Assembly (NCBI RefSeq): GCF_043641665.1
Contig: NC_092191.1
Location: forward strand, 24,070,581-24,134,580
Reading direction: 5' to 3'
DNA: 64,000 nt
Origin: Enoplosus armatus
Lineage: Eukaryota > Chordata > Actinopteri > Centrarchiformes > Enoplosidae
The notes beneath the pieces were generated by a model. That model made no database searches. It was not told the origin of the DNA and saw nothing but the letters and a program-made list of their open reading frames with translations. Positions within the stretch are counted from its first letter, which is position 1, and every line of letters starts with the position of its first letter. This document shows, one piece after another, positions 9,289-23,800 of the stretch. The position numbers were made by a program, and so were the translations under genes.

Positions 9289-11841
9289 TGCATTGTGGAT
9301 TGTGTCTGAGCTTTATTCCATACCAGTAGTGGAAGAAATATACAAGATGTTTGAGGTTCCAATCGGGCTAAAGTAACTCTGTTTATACTTTCCATTTCTG
9401 CCCGTGGCAACTATGGTATGGTTAAGGTTAGTGAAAGGCCGTGGTTATGGCAAATGCATCATGGTTAAGGTCGGGTTAAGGTAAGGCAACTAAAACACTT
9501 GCCTATTGTTGGCTACAGATTGTGGTTACCGCTAATGAAAAGGGAAATGTTAATTGCAGGCCTGTGACAGAGGCAAACCCCTGCATGAGAGTCGGGCGTG
9601 CTACACGCCCATCTGTCACTGCAAACGTCCACACCCTTACATTCAGCCTTTGCGACATAAAGGGCACACTATTTCCTGTCTTGACACGGAATGTTGGCAC
9701 TGGACGTAAATTGTGAGGTGAGGGACTGTCCAATACGAAGGTAATTCCTGGATACTGAGCTGGTTTATTTCTAATCAAATTGAAATTAGTACATTCAGCA
9801 ACAATATTAAAAGTGGGAAAAGCATCTAGAGGCCTCTAGTGGGGCAAAAACTGTTAAAAATTCAATTAGATTTTATGCATATAGTCACAACAAAAGTCAT
9901 CGGATGACACTTTTCATATAGGGCAGGTCTTGACCGACTCTTTATAATATTATTACAGAGACCCAACAGTTCCCACCATGAGCAAGCACTATGGAGACAG
10001 TGGCAGGGAAAAAAAATCCTTTTAAGAGGCAGAGACGTTGAACAGAACCAGGACTCTAGGTGGGCAGTCGTCCGCTTTGAAATTGGGTTTCATCTGCATA
10101 GCAATGAAAGATCATGGGGTCATAAAAATCCAAAGTGTTCAGTCACTTTGCAGCGTTTGTGTTCCCATGGTGAGTTTTCATGTGGGCAATGTTGACGTTT
10201 AGATACTGAGTGATCAAAATGAGAACGATTCCTCCTCTATATGGATTCCATTGTTGTCAGTCTACCCTTGTTTGTGCTGATTAGTGGGCATGGCTTTAAT
10301 TTATAAGTGGTATGGGTTTTGCTCAGATATCTTGATGTGGGCTACTGTTTCGCTCTCTCAAGCCCACCTGTCGAGGCAGATGACCGCCCACCCAGATCCC
10401 GGTTCTGTCTGAGGTTTCTGCCTCTTAAAAGGAAGTTTTTCCTTGCCACTGTCTCCATAGTGCTTGCTCATGGTGGGAACTGTTGGGTCTCTGTAATAAT
10501 ATTACAAAGAGTCTGTCTAGGCCTGCTCTATATGAAAAGTGCCCTGGGATAACTTTCGTTATGATTTAGCACTATATAAATAAAATGTAATCGTTGTATT
10601 TTCGGCCACTGCCATCTTGCGCTGGTGACTCTGAGCAGTGGTTATTGGTGAGTGGAGCCGCAGGATCGAGGTCCCGCCCATACACCAGCCCGACCCAATC
10701 ACGAGCACACCACAAGCAATCTCAGCTGTCAATCACGATGCTTCACCCCGTTTTTAGCATCAGATAACGAATTAAAACCAAATTTATCAGAAAAATGAAC
10801 GCTTGAACAAACATCAGAGTGATAAGAACTACCTAAGATGACAGAAACCATCTTTGTGAAAAATGCATTTGACGTGTACTTTGACTTTTTAGTTTGTCCC
10901 ATGTCCCATCCACAGACATGGAGGGGGCGGGGCTTATGATCTATATTGCAACCAGCCACCAGGGGGCGATCGAGATGTTTTGGCTTCACTTTTGGGGAGC
11001 TGTCATGTCATGTCATGGTATAAACATACATTGTGGAATAAAATCCCCTATTATAATAGATGCCAGATATTCAACAAGAAAGCAAACATATTACAATGCT
11101 AGTTTTGGGATGCATATCACGTTAATACAAAGCCTACATTTTGCACTTTTTGTGCACCTCCATCACAGCTTTCCTCACATATGGCGTTTTGTTAATGTCC
11201 TATAGTGTTATATATAGTATCCATGGAGATATTGGGGAAGTTTGAACATGTATCTGTTGTGGAAGAAGGGTTTGAACAGGATTTAGGCAGCCTGCTCTTC
11301 ATATGCAGCATGAACAAAAAAATAAAAAATGCTTTAATGAAGCACAATATGGTGTTTTTGACAGATGGCATACCCAGAGCACAATATTTTGTAATAAACA
11401 GAGGATTGGAAATGGATCAGGCTTTATATAGCCTATTATACTCTGTTAGAAATGCCTTGATTAGCGCGGATACAGTTCCTGCATATTGGTGTGGACATAT
11501 ACTGGACATATACTTACTTTAGAAACTGTGAAAAAAAAAATACATCACAACTGGGCCCATCATGTAGTCTGACCAAATGGAAATACATGGAGATACTGTG
11601 GCGCAATTACAATCTACGTACTGCTCAAAAACCACACAGAATACATGAGAAAGTTAAGGGAACCAATATCCAACATCAGTACAGTCTATTGCTTTAAAGG
11701 TTCATGAATAAGATATTTAGGCAAAGCACAAGTTGCACTTGCAGTAGCCGATTGGCATCAGCTGTCGTTCATGCTTCACAATCACTGGCTGATTTACAGC
11801 TGCGTGGCTATCAGCTGACTAGTAATGTCCCATCATATTCA

Positions 11842-11898
<57 letters not shown>

Positions 11899-14800
11899 GC
11901 AGACTCTCTGAGTGAGGCACTAAAGGCTATCAGTGTGAGTACAGAGCTGATTGAGGAGGAGCTCAAGCCTCATTTGGACACAGTGCTGGCTGCTCTGCTG
12001 GAAAAGAGTAAGTCATGTAATGCACCTGTACACAGACACAATAGGCTACGATAAATTTTCTTCACTGGGTGTTCATCGTGCTTTGCCTCTTGTCTCCTCA
12101 GCTCAGCTTGTTCACTATAAGTATTTCTTATTTATTTCTAGGGGAAAAAAAAGTATTACTGTGCACAAAAAGTCAGCACAACTCACAGAATCACTAAAGA
12201 GTCTTCTGAGGAACATGAACGTGCTCAGCAAATGTCATAGCACTCTAGCCTACTACTTTCCATATTATATTGCTGGCTTCATCTGCCGAAGTCTACCTAA
12301 TTTTAAATGGTGGCTTTTGGCACTCATTCTTTAACATAAATGGTCTGCAGTACTTCTATTCAGACATGATGGGACCGTTACATTAAACTACAATCCTCGC
12401 AGAAAATAATGATATCACGAGATTCATTTTCAAACTTTTTGCAGTTGAATGACTAGGTGGCATATCTGACAGTGTTTACATTAGTCTGGCACAAATGGAA
12501 ATTGGCCTGCTAGATTGTCACATATATTGGGTGAAAGCAGTTGTGCCTGGAGAAGTGGGTACACCCTTGATTTATGCCCAAAATGTTTTTTTTTTAAAGC
12601 AGCACATCCAGCAAATGATAAGCCCCCTGTCGTGTATATACAAAGTGACATGTAAAACTACTCCTGCATATGTAGTTTATCCTAAAATGGGCCAGTAATA
12701 TTTGCACATCACTTTACGTCTGCTTGGCTTCAGGGAGTAATGAATGATCATTATGAATTATGATACGAACATATTTTACAAAGTCCTGTTAAACAGTCTT
12801 CATTCCATTAGCAGGTGGGCTGCATGGCCTGACCTACTCTACCTCTGATTGGCTTGCCCTGATATTTTTACTCTAACCCTAACCAAGCCAACCAGCAAAG
12901 GCAACGAAGTGCTAGCCAATCAGAGGCAGAGAGAGGGCGGGTCATGCTTTCGCCATCCTAGGAAAAAAAAAAAAGGAATGATCATCAGAGGGGATTTAGA
13001 AGTGGGTATACGCGATGACGACTGAAAAAAAAAGGTGCACCCTGCATTACACCGGGGGGTGAAAGTCTGCTGGTGCCAAAACTAACTTCACATATTTCTA
13101 GTAAATGCTGGAAATTGGATATCCTGCCACCGCTTTGATTCTGTAGTAAATGGATTTGTGTGCCCACAGAGAAAGATGCTGCCGTTGAGATTGCCAGAAG
13201 TGGGATTCTACCCACGCTGGTTCAGGCCTTACGGGGTAAAAGCAGCCTGAGCTGCCAGGTGGCTCTGGTGGTGGCAGAGATGGCCCGAGAAGGTAGGATA
13301 CTGCTACTGCTGTTGTCAGTTATGTTCCTGGATAAATATAAACTAAAAATGAGATTTGTGTGCGATAATAAAATACAGCACTGAATATTTCAGATAATTA
13401 CCACACCAGTATGATATGTGTTCGCTATTCATCACTGCAGATGGATTTTGCCCAGATGTTTTTTTTCTCCATCTTTTTTTCATCAGCCATCATGAGTCGA
13501 ATTAAGATAGACTTTATTAATCCCACAGCGGGGAAATTTACAAGTCACAGCAGACTTATTTTCATACGTTTCATTCATACGTTCTTATTTGTTGAAACAT
13601 TATTCAGTCCAAATCGGTGCAGTCTTATGTGTTGCTTTCTAACTAACTGATGTCAGTACGCCCACGTTATTATTATTTTTTTTTTAATTTAACCTTTATT
13701 TAAACAGGTAATCTCAGTGAGACGTGGGGTCTCATTCTCAAGAGAGACCTGTTCAACAATACAACACAAAGTTACAGAGAGACAGACAGGACATTCATTA
13801 AAAGAGACAGAAATGAAACACAAATCATAAAAGTGATAAGTGCACAAGTGGTGGGGGGATCACACTGGACAGGTTTGACTCCTGCTGTAGCGTGTTCCAA
13901 AGTTGAGCGATGGAGCCCTGGGAGCGTAGGCTGTGGTGGCACTGTTTATGGGACATGTAAGTGGATAAATGAGTGGTGGCAGCAGTCCGAGGATGGATTT
14001 ACAAATGAAGTTGTACCAGTGCAAAGTTCTGCACATGGATAATGATGACCAATTGACTAACGAATAATTCAATTCAATTCAATTTTATTTATGTGGCGCC
14101 AAATCAGTCATCTCATGACAAATAGAGCAGGTCTAGACCAACTCTTAAAATGTTATTACAGAGACCCAACAGTTCCCACCATGAGCAAGCACTATGGAGA
14201 CAGTGGCAAGGAAAAACTTCCTTTTAAGAGGCAGAAACCTCGAGCAGAACCAGGACTCTACGTGAGGGGGGGGGGGTCATCTGCTTTGACCGGTTGGGTT
14301 GGAGAGAGAGAGAGACACATAGAGACACAGACAGACAGACAGACAGGCCGGGATGTATAGCAGCACCAGCAGTAGCCATAGCAACCATAATAATAATGGA
14401 AATATGACTAATAATAGTAGTTATATCTGTAATAATAATTGAAATATGATTAATAATAGCAATAACAACTTTAATAGTAACAGAACTACGACTAAACATA
14501 ATAACTGTAGTGATGAGAGTCGGGCAGGCCCATGGCAGCAGCACCCAGGCGTACCAGGACCACGATCCACAGGAACCTGCGAGACGACAAATCACAAAGA
14601 AACTAAAAGAAATAAAGTTAGTAACATGCATTGGAGGGAGATGAATGTGTAAAGATGAAGAGGGAGAGGAGGAAAGCTCAGTGCATCATGGGAAGTCCCC
14701 CAGCAGTCTAGGCCTATAGCAGCCTAACTAGGGGGCTGGTCCAGGCAGGCTTGAGTCAGCCCTAACTATAAACGTTATCAAAAAGCAAAGTTTTAAACCT

Positions 14801-17800
14801 ACTCTTAAAAGGAGAGTGTGTCTGCCTCCTGGACCCAAACTGGGAGCCGATTCCACAGGAGAGGAGCTTGATAGCTGAAGGCTCTAATTCCTGCTCGGCT
14901 TTTGGAGACTCTAGGAACCACAAGCTAACCCTGCATTCTGGGAGCGCGGTTCTCTAGTGGGGTAATAGGGTACTATGAGCTCTTTAAGATATGATGGTGC
15001 CTGACCAGTGAGAGCTTTGTAGGTCAGGAGAAGGATTTTAAACTCTATTCTTGATTTTACAGGGAGCCAGTGCAGAGAAGCTAACACAGGAGAACTATGA
15101 TCTCTTTTCCTGGTTCCTGTCAGTATATATACAATGATGTGTGAGGAGTTATAAATCTCAGGGCTCCATGATGGACAGCGTCCAACTGACAGCTGAGCTC
15201 ATATACAAAACATCCCCATAGTCCAGGAGAGGCAAAAAAAAAAAAGTGGCAGCAACAACCTGTTAAATCCATATAAGGGCACCATGCATTGTTGTCTGAC
15301 ACAGTGTCTTTTTTTAACACTATTTCTCGGGGCGTCAAAGTCAGATATTGTCAAACATTTTTGTCACATGGTGGCTAACTAACTTCCACACCCCGTGCAG
15401 CTGGATGTGGTCACAGGTACAACAGAGGTCCACGGCTCTTGTGCTTTTTTTCTGTAGAGGTTTTATCTTGTGTTGCAGCTGCAGTCAGGGAGCCATGCAT
15501 CGAGGCAGGCCTGGTGAAGGTGCTCGTCCCCCATCTGAACAGCAACGACCAGGAGATGCTGCTGAATACCGGCAGGGCCATCGGACGCATCTGCTTTGAC
15601 AACTGTGAGTTGGTCTGACAGCGCTGGCTCGGGTCATCAGGGTTCACCGGCCATGAACATGCGTGCTTATGAGGCAGAGACTGTGTTCTTTTGAAGAGTG
15701 TGACAGACAGGTCTTCAGGCTGAAATAGGTGCTACGTGTGTGCCTTCTAATTTTCAAATGTCCAATGGTCTTTTATTATCATTCAATTCAATTTGATGAA
15801 TTGTGTGCAATTGACATTTCCATGTAATTGCAGTAAACCAGTGAGACATGATGTTGAAATGAAACAATGAAACTTTGAGACACAAATACAAACACACCAA
15901 CACAACATAATAAAACGTGTGTGTGTGTATATGTGTTATTTCATCCTCAATCACCTCCACTCTCTGTCTCTCTGACCTCCCACCCAGCATACCAACAGGA
16001 CCAGTTAGTCCAGAATGGTGTGATCCCCCGACTGGTATCCATAATAAGGGAGTATCCAGAGAACGACCCCCTGGTCAACGTCTGCCTGCTGGCCCTCTGT
16101 AACCTGGCTGACATGGGTGATTATTTAGCAATTGCATTTATTATAGTAATTGATAATTATTATTTAGACATGTCCTTCACAGCTACAGGGACAGTTGTAC
16201 AGTCTCTCCTGGGTTTCCCCTCCTCAGTCATATAAAACACTCTTAATTTTGCGCAGGCACAAAGGCACAGTAAATGCTGGCACACACCTTCTATCACTCA
16301 CTATTGTGGAAACCCCATCAGGCCTGTGTAATCTCCAAATGTGTTTGTGTACAGTGCCAAGAGGAGTCAGTGGGAATAATGAGCAAACAAATACAGATCT
16401 GACTTTAGTCTTTCTTCAGTGCTCCCCCAAACTCATTTCATTGTGGAATATGTAAAACAATGAGCCGGAGCTTACACGGCGATGCCACCAGGATAAAGGA
16501 ACCAAAGCTTGTCCCAAAGGTTGTTCAATTGTTAAATTAGCTGTGGACGCCAGATGTATGATCATTTAAACTGGTAGTCAGGATAATTAGTTACCTCCAA
16601 CACTGTCTATAGTTATAGACCCCTCTGTTTACAGACTCTGCGCGGGATGCCCTCGCAGAGCTGGATGTGGCAGACGTGCTGACGTCTCAGCTGAAACGGG
16701 CACCTGATGCGGAACGCCGACATGTCATCCTGGAAATACTGGGCTCCCTGGGCGAGAGTGGTAAGACCTGCGGGGTGCTTCAGGGAAGGAGGCTTGGAAA
16801 GGGAGGACGTTGTTGATGAAACTCTGGTTTGAAAGGTGGTGACACAGTAAAGCACAGACAGGACAACAGACATGATTAACACCTTCCTTGGCGAGGATAG
16901 AGGGGGAAAAACCCCACTGCAGATCAGCCTACCCAGATTCTATAACATCCTTAGCCTGAAACATTTCCAGTTAAGTCCAGTTAAGAAAGACCAGATGGAA
17001 GTAAGTCACACTCCCTGAACAAAAGATGATTTGGAAAAGCCAGAACAACCTCAGCCTTCAAAAGAACATGCTTATTGTAGGTCAATTATAATTCAGCGAG
17101 CAGGACTGCTTTACCCAAGTTTTGGATTTAATAGGATTTTGGGGCATCTTGCATTTGAATTGTGAGACCAATTTGGATTTGGAAGAACAACATAAGCAAC
17201 AATAAAGGTAAAGAAATCATATACACAGAGATGTACAAGTGATTGATTGAAGAGAAAGGAGAGAGAATAAATATAATATCATCAGCGTAGAGCGACATGT
17301 AATGTGTAGTGGTACAAACTGAAATGGGATGGGATGGGGGTTGATTGGATTGATGGGGCAGCCTTGACGTGTGCATATTGTTACAAGAAAATATTGAGAA
17401 ATCGTTGAGTTTTACATGACCTTGAATTTCTGCCGGTTTACTTTATCCATAAATCATGTGTATATTGATTTTCCATAAAAGTTACTGTATCACTGATATA
17501 AGCTGATATAATAATATACAATTACATATAACCCCATAGGAGGTTGTATCATCAAAATATATAAACGCATTCCTCATATCACCTTTCCCTGACACTTTAC
17601 GAACCAAACTCTAAACTTTAGTTTCAGGGGGGGGGGGGGCTAGTATAATTAAGTCATGGCTGGATTTACTGTACAATCAGCCTTGAGATGGGACCCAAAT
17701 ACCCCAATATGATGAGACTAGTTCCAAAAAAATCGACCAATGCAAATTTAAAAATAAAAATCTCGGCCAGTGAGGCTGTTTTTGAACATTTGTTTTTGTC

Positions 17801-20800
17801 TCATCATTTATTGTGATGTGGTTGTGCTGTCCCACCAGATACACTGAAGCTGCAGTTTGCAGAGTCAGGAGTACCAGAGGCTTTATCAGAGATGATTAGG
17901 GGTCTGCAGGGAGGTTCCGACCCCCACGACCTCTGCAGCATCAAGATCGCCTCCAACCTCATCGTGTCCCTGCTTCTAGGAGGTGAGTGACGCAGTCGCA
18001 AACTTGTGGGACATCTCCAAACATGTTTAAAAGCAACAACTCTCCCAACAACTGTCTGTCCTTCACCTCACTCAGCTGCTCAGACTTCCCTTCAAGTAAA
18101 AGAAGCTCCACACTGAATGTGATGTGACAGGGCTGATCTAGTTATTCAGAAAATTATAATACTCAGCTCTGGTTGGCCGGTTCAAATGCCACTGGCTGAC
18201 CGATAGCCAACTCTGGTTGACCGATCATTAACCGTTAACTGACAAGATTAAAATGTGCCATTTAGAATAGACGAATGTCTGTGACCCATTAAAAACATTT
18301 TTCTTTTTCATAAGAAAGGGTTTATTTTTTTACATGTGCCATAGCAGCACAAACAACACCAGGAACACGGGGATTCTCAAGTCGTAGGCTGACACACATT
18401 GAATCCTCCAGTGCACAGCAGAGCGCCTGTGGCCATCATACTGTTCAACTCCTCCCTCTCAATGTCAGACACTCAGAATGAACAGACTGATTCTGGACTT
18501 ATTTCCCTTCTGTCAGCAACTACTACCTCATTATTTATTCTATATTTATATTTATACTGACTTAAAATTACAATAATCTGTGCAATCATTCACCAGTGCA
18601 ATACATATATATATACATACATATACATTGTTATTACATATATTTTTATTTTTCACTTAAATACTGCAAATGTATATATTTTTTATATCTTATATTTTTA
18701 CATACTTCTCATTTCTATGCTACTTCCTCTGTTCTTGAACGGGAGCACCTGTAACTTGTGTAATTTCCCCCCGGGGATCAATGAAGTATTTCGGATTGTG
18801 ATTCTAATTCTGCTTCTCCAGCGCTGAGACCGTTGAATAGAACATTTAGTGGTCACAACAGCCTGTAGAAAAATATTTTCTAAGCAAACAGTAGCCAGAC
18901 TTTGTAATAGGTTAATTTAATTATCAAAAGCAGCCAACACGTAACAAAACAGCCTACCTCAGTCCTGACTCGCAGACAGCTTGTCTACTGGTTTTTATTC
19001 AGAAATAGCAACGTGTCCACATGCTGGGGGGTTAGTCTGGTTCTCAGCCTGTCGACTGTGAGACCCGCGGTGGAGATTACCCGCTCAGATGGTACCGACG
19101 GCCGGGGAACACAGAGATAGCGCCTCGCTATAGAGGCCAGCCTTGGGAAGAACGTCCGAATACTTTTCCACCAGTCAAGAGGATCCAATGAGGGGAGCCC
19201 TGTGTCTCATACAGGTGTCCACCTCTGTCTCTGGGTCATTAGCTTGATGAGGGGCGCTGTAGGCGTCTCCCAGAAGCAACATCGTGGCTATTCATTTAGA
19301 TAGACAATATGCACCATAAATGTGGTGTTGGCTAACTGTCATCTGTGTTCATCTAAAGAAAGAGACAGAAGAGGAGATAGAAAAGCACACAGGGGGGCGG
19401 GGCTGGCCATGACATAACAAACCAGCCAAACAGCTTGTTAAGAGTATCATGACCCCTTTCAGCCTTGTTAATCTGGATAGTGTGACCTTTCGGAGTGGCA
19501 GTGTGTCACAGGCAGAGGACAGACCATGATGTTTCTGTGTGTCTGGTATTGTGCTACTGGTTACTTATTTGTTTACCTCAATAATATGCAGGAAAACATC
19601 CTCACATCATGATACGTCACATATCATAATACAGGGATGGTGACGTCACCGCTGCTTGTCGGAAGAAATAATGTGCTTCTTTGTAAGTATTCTAATGATC
19701 TGGTTTAAAAGAGTGTATATGTGTGTGTGTGTGTGTGTGTGTCTGTGTGTGTGTCAGATGAGTCTATGCAGAAGTGTTTTGGTGAGGGATCGGGTCTGGT
19801 GTATCAGGATGTCCTGTCCTGGCTGCAGAGCTCCAACACCCAGCTGCAGCTGTCTGGAGCCCTGGCCATCGCCAACTTCGCCAGGAACGGTGAGATATTC
19901 CAAACTCAAGACTGTAAAGGGATCTCTTGCGACCATCGCCCATAGGTTTCTGGGGGGACGCTCCTTGCCAAGTAACTAACAATGTTTTTGTTATAACAAG
20001 GGGTTCATTGAGTAATGTGAAAGGTGTCACTCATATTGATAATCCCAGAAAGAATTATCACCAACAGTTACCCGTCTTTCACCTCATTGTTTTGTTTTGT
20101 TTTCCCGGTCCTCGGCTTTACTGTTCTGGCTCACTCTCAGCACTCTCATAGCATCATTTTCAGAGACAAAGCTCTGAAAAGCCACTGTGCACGAGCTGCT
20201 TGGCAGCAGACAGACATAGCGGAGCATTTAGCAGCTGAAGAGCCAGATATTTAAAATAAAAACAGAGCTAAAAGAGAGTGAGTATTGAACTTCAGGTGCT
20301 CACCAACACTGAATGAATGCTAGTGTTGCCCTGTGTCTGCTGGGTGTGTAACTATGCAACTATCACCTTATAACACTGCTGTGCTAACAGCTTGTTTTTT
20401 TGCTGCCAAAGAATTATAGCAGATTTAAGTTTTAATATCTCTCCTCAAAGTCACCACCGAGACCCACTTTGGAAAAATGTCTATTGCGTATCGAGTCCCT
20501 AACTTCTTCACAGTCACACTCCCTCTGTGTGTGTGTGTGTGTGTGTGTTGGAATCAGAGTTTCCCCGTTCTTTGTTTTTGGCAGCCAGTCCCGCCCCCCC
20601 CTCCTCTCTGTACGTTCATGAAGTAAAGTACATTTCTCAAGTTGAGAACTATTTATTTATAAACAGTTTTGGTGGAGTTTTATTTCGTTTCTGTCAAGTG
20701 TGAATGAAGTGTGTTTTACGATGATCTGCAAGGTAAAATCAGTGTTTTTGTCACTGGAGTCTGGTGGCTTTGAGGAGAGCAATATAATGGCTGTTTCTGG

Positions 20801-23800
20801 TTAGGGAGGGAGGTGTGGCCAACACGCCCATTTGTTTTGGTCTGAGATGCTGGTGCTCTAGTGACCAGTCAACATGTTGTCCTCCACATCAACATCTTCA
20901 AAATACAGTGCACGGGAGGTAGAGCAGGGTAGAACGGGTTGGGTGTTCAACCCCCCCCCCCCCCCCCCCCATCCACATGTTGAAGTGTCCTTGAGCAAGA
21001 CACTGAGCACCTTGCATGGCAGCTCGGTTGCCATCGGTGTGTGAATGGGTGAATGAGACCTAATCTGTAATTGTATTAAGTTCGTGTGAGTTATCGGATT
21101 ACATGGCTACGTATGTATATGTAATGTAATGCAGTAACCAGGTTTTGAAGGTGTCTTTGTTGGCCTGCTGTGTTTCTGTCAGACAGTAACTGTGTGAAGA
21201 TGCTGGACCTCGGCGTGGTTCCTCACATCCTGACCTTGTTGGAGCAGCATGTCGATGAAGGAGACGTGTCTGTTCAACATGCCGGACTGAGCGCGCTCAG
21301 AAACCTGGCCATTCCTGGTACTGATCAAACAAAGACAGTAGAGATATGGTTCCATTGACCAAAGATCATAGTAATTACTTAAAAATTTAACACTTAAACT
21401 TACCTTTTAAAGGACACAGTCCTGTCGTGTAGGCACACTCACTGAGTCATCTTCATCAAACTTACTGGAACAACTCAGATGGGTTTTTATGGGCAAATGC
21501 CAGAAAAATACTTTACATGGGTCAATCAGGAAAACCCACCAAAACTGTAAACATACTTGTGAAGGCTTAAAACAACCTTCTCAAGTTTTGTCATTTGAAT
21601 TATATTGAAAATGACAAGGATGCTAAAATTGTCCTGAATGTGTTTTGCCCTTATAAACCATACAGAGCAGTGCATGCAGACACACACCACTCACACTGAG
21701 ATACTTGGTAAGTGCACCAGAATGACCTTTCGTGTCTTCCAGCCACCAACAAAGTGCGGATGCTGGAGGACGGGGTGACTGAGAGGATAAAGACTCTGCT
21801 GCGCTCTGACATGCCCCCCGTTCAGTTCAAACTGCTGGGTACACTACGTATGATGGTAGACGGACAAGGTGAGCATGGCTGTTTAGTTTTAAGGATTTAG
21901 AATATTCATGCATGAAGCTAATTGCGTTCAGTGCCAGGTTTTCCATTTGGACTACAGGAATGTTCAAATTGAATGGGAAGATTGCTATGATTGCCTTAGC
22001 TCCCCCCTCAGGCCAAAATGTCAACTTGGATGACTAGCTATCTAACAGGCAGATTTCCACAGCAGACAAATAAACAGAGATTAACACAACACAACATACA
22101 AACATTGAAGGTCTGATTATTGTTGTCATTATTACCATCATTCTTCCTCTATTTCTCAGTCTCATCTTTTAATCATTTGTTATTCTTCCCTTGTTTAAAG
22201 GTCCCATATTCTACTCATTTCAGCTCTATATTTCTATTCTGGGACTCCACTAGAGCAGCTTTGCATGATTCACAGATAAAAGTCCTCATGTATCTTGTCC
22301 TGGCCCTTTCTGCAGCCCCTCAGTTCCCCCCCTCTGTCTGAAACAAGCCGTTTTAGACAAACTGAACAACCTCCAAACACTTGAAGAGTAAGTCCTGAGC
22401 AGAGCGCTCCAATAACTCAGACAGACTGAGCGGGTGGATGAGCATCCCTGTACTGGCCAGTTGGGAAGGACGCTGTGTGTCCCACTTAGAACCGTCCCCC
22501 GGGGCCTATTCATTGTGGGTTGTTAAGCCTCAGAAGTATTACCTCCGCATTTTTGATTTGTTTTTCCATTCCCCAATTACATTCTGTCTTGTCCCCTGGG
22601 ACACCAAGCCTGTTATTTCCTCGATTAATCATTTGGCCTGTAAAATGCCAGAAACTAGTGATGGTCCATCACAAGTTCATCAAACATTTGACATCAACCC
22701 TAGTGGTAACTTGTGGCCATATTAAGTTGTTTTTGATTTTACACCTTTCTCCGTTTTTCCTTTTTCTCTGCCATGCTGTGTGTGTGTGTGTCAGAGGAGG
22801 CAGCCTTGGTGCTGGGTAGAGATGCTGTGCTGCTGGCTCGGGTCATGGAGTGGTGTGAAGCCAAAGACCACGCAGGAGTCCGAGGAGAAGCCAGTCGCCT
22901 ATTGGCTGCCCTCATCAGACACAGCCGCAGTCCGGTAACTTTGAGCTAAAACTTAAAACCTCTTTCTTCTTGGGAATCACACCCAGTTTGTTGGAGTTTA
23001 ACATAATGACAGTATGTGTGCACGCACACACACACGTACACTGAACACCTGCCATGGGCTGCTTTCCTCTCTCTCTGACAGGAAGTTGTCCACGCTGTAA
23101 CCACAGCAGATGGGGTTCGGCACCTTATCTCCATGGCAACAAGTGAGCATGTCATCATGCAGAACGAGGCCCTGGTTGCCCTGGCGATAGCATCTGCCAC
23201 TGACATTGGTAAAGCAATTTCCGAGACTATGCTAAGTCAAAAGTTCTGGGCCCGAAATTTATCAAGCATGAGAGAATCCCTCCAACAAAATTTGACTGGA
23301 ACTAAATGTGATCTGAGCCGTTTACGCACGTCGTGGATATTCCTTTCATAGCAGACCTGCCTGGAACTTCTTACGGGTTAGGACGGCTCTGCAGCTCTTC
23401 CAAATCCCGCAGGAGGAGAATGTTGTCACTCCTAAGCCTAGAAGTACAACCAAATATGAGTCACTCTGAGAATTGTTGGCCAATTAGGACAGATTTTACC
23501 GCTCTTGAGATGCTTGATAAATATAGGCCCTGCTATCAGCTCCTATATTGTTTCTTTTTTTCTTTCTTTTTTAGATTTTATCATCCCTATCTCTTTGTTC
23601 AGACACTGGGTTTGTAGTAATAGTTATAGTTGAACACTATTCGTCACATAAGGAAAATTTTGTTTTCTCTCTGCAACAAATACAGGCACAGCGTGAAACA
23701 CAGAGCTTGATTTGTCATTCATGGGGTTGTTGAGATGATTTGGTGTCTATAGTATGATGCGTAAGCCTGTCTGTACTCCTCAGGAGCAGCCTATGGATGC

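Larger units (their letters stand above)
7202..11902 (+). other. rap1gds1 intron 1: repeats, no further gene seen
   Basis: 4.7 kb. It contains several CA/TG microsatellites (about 7305-7322, 9093-9115, 9250-9288, 11846-11897), an inverted pair of repeat-A copies (9886-10590) and a dispersed repeat with a CTCF-like core (10610-11020). The short open frames in it are not coding by any similarity I can see. Confidence 0.6.

Noticed and set aside
13411..13650. 79-codon plus-strand frame after rap1gds1 exon 3
   Set aside because: It runs through a LINE tail and has no acceptor or similarity; intronic noise.
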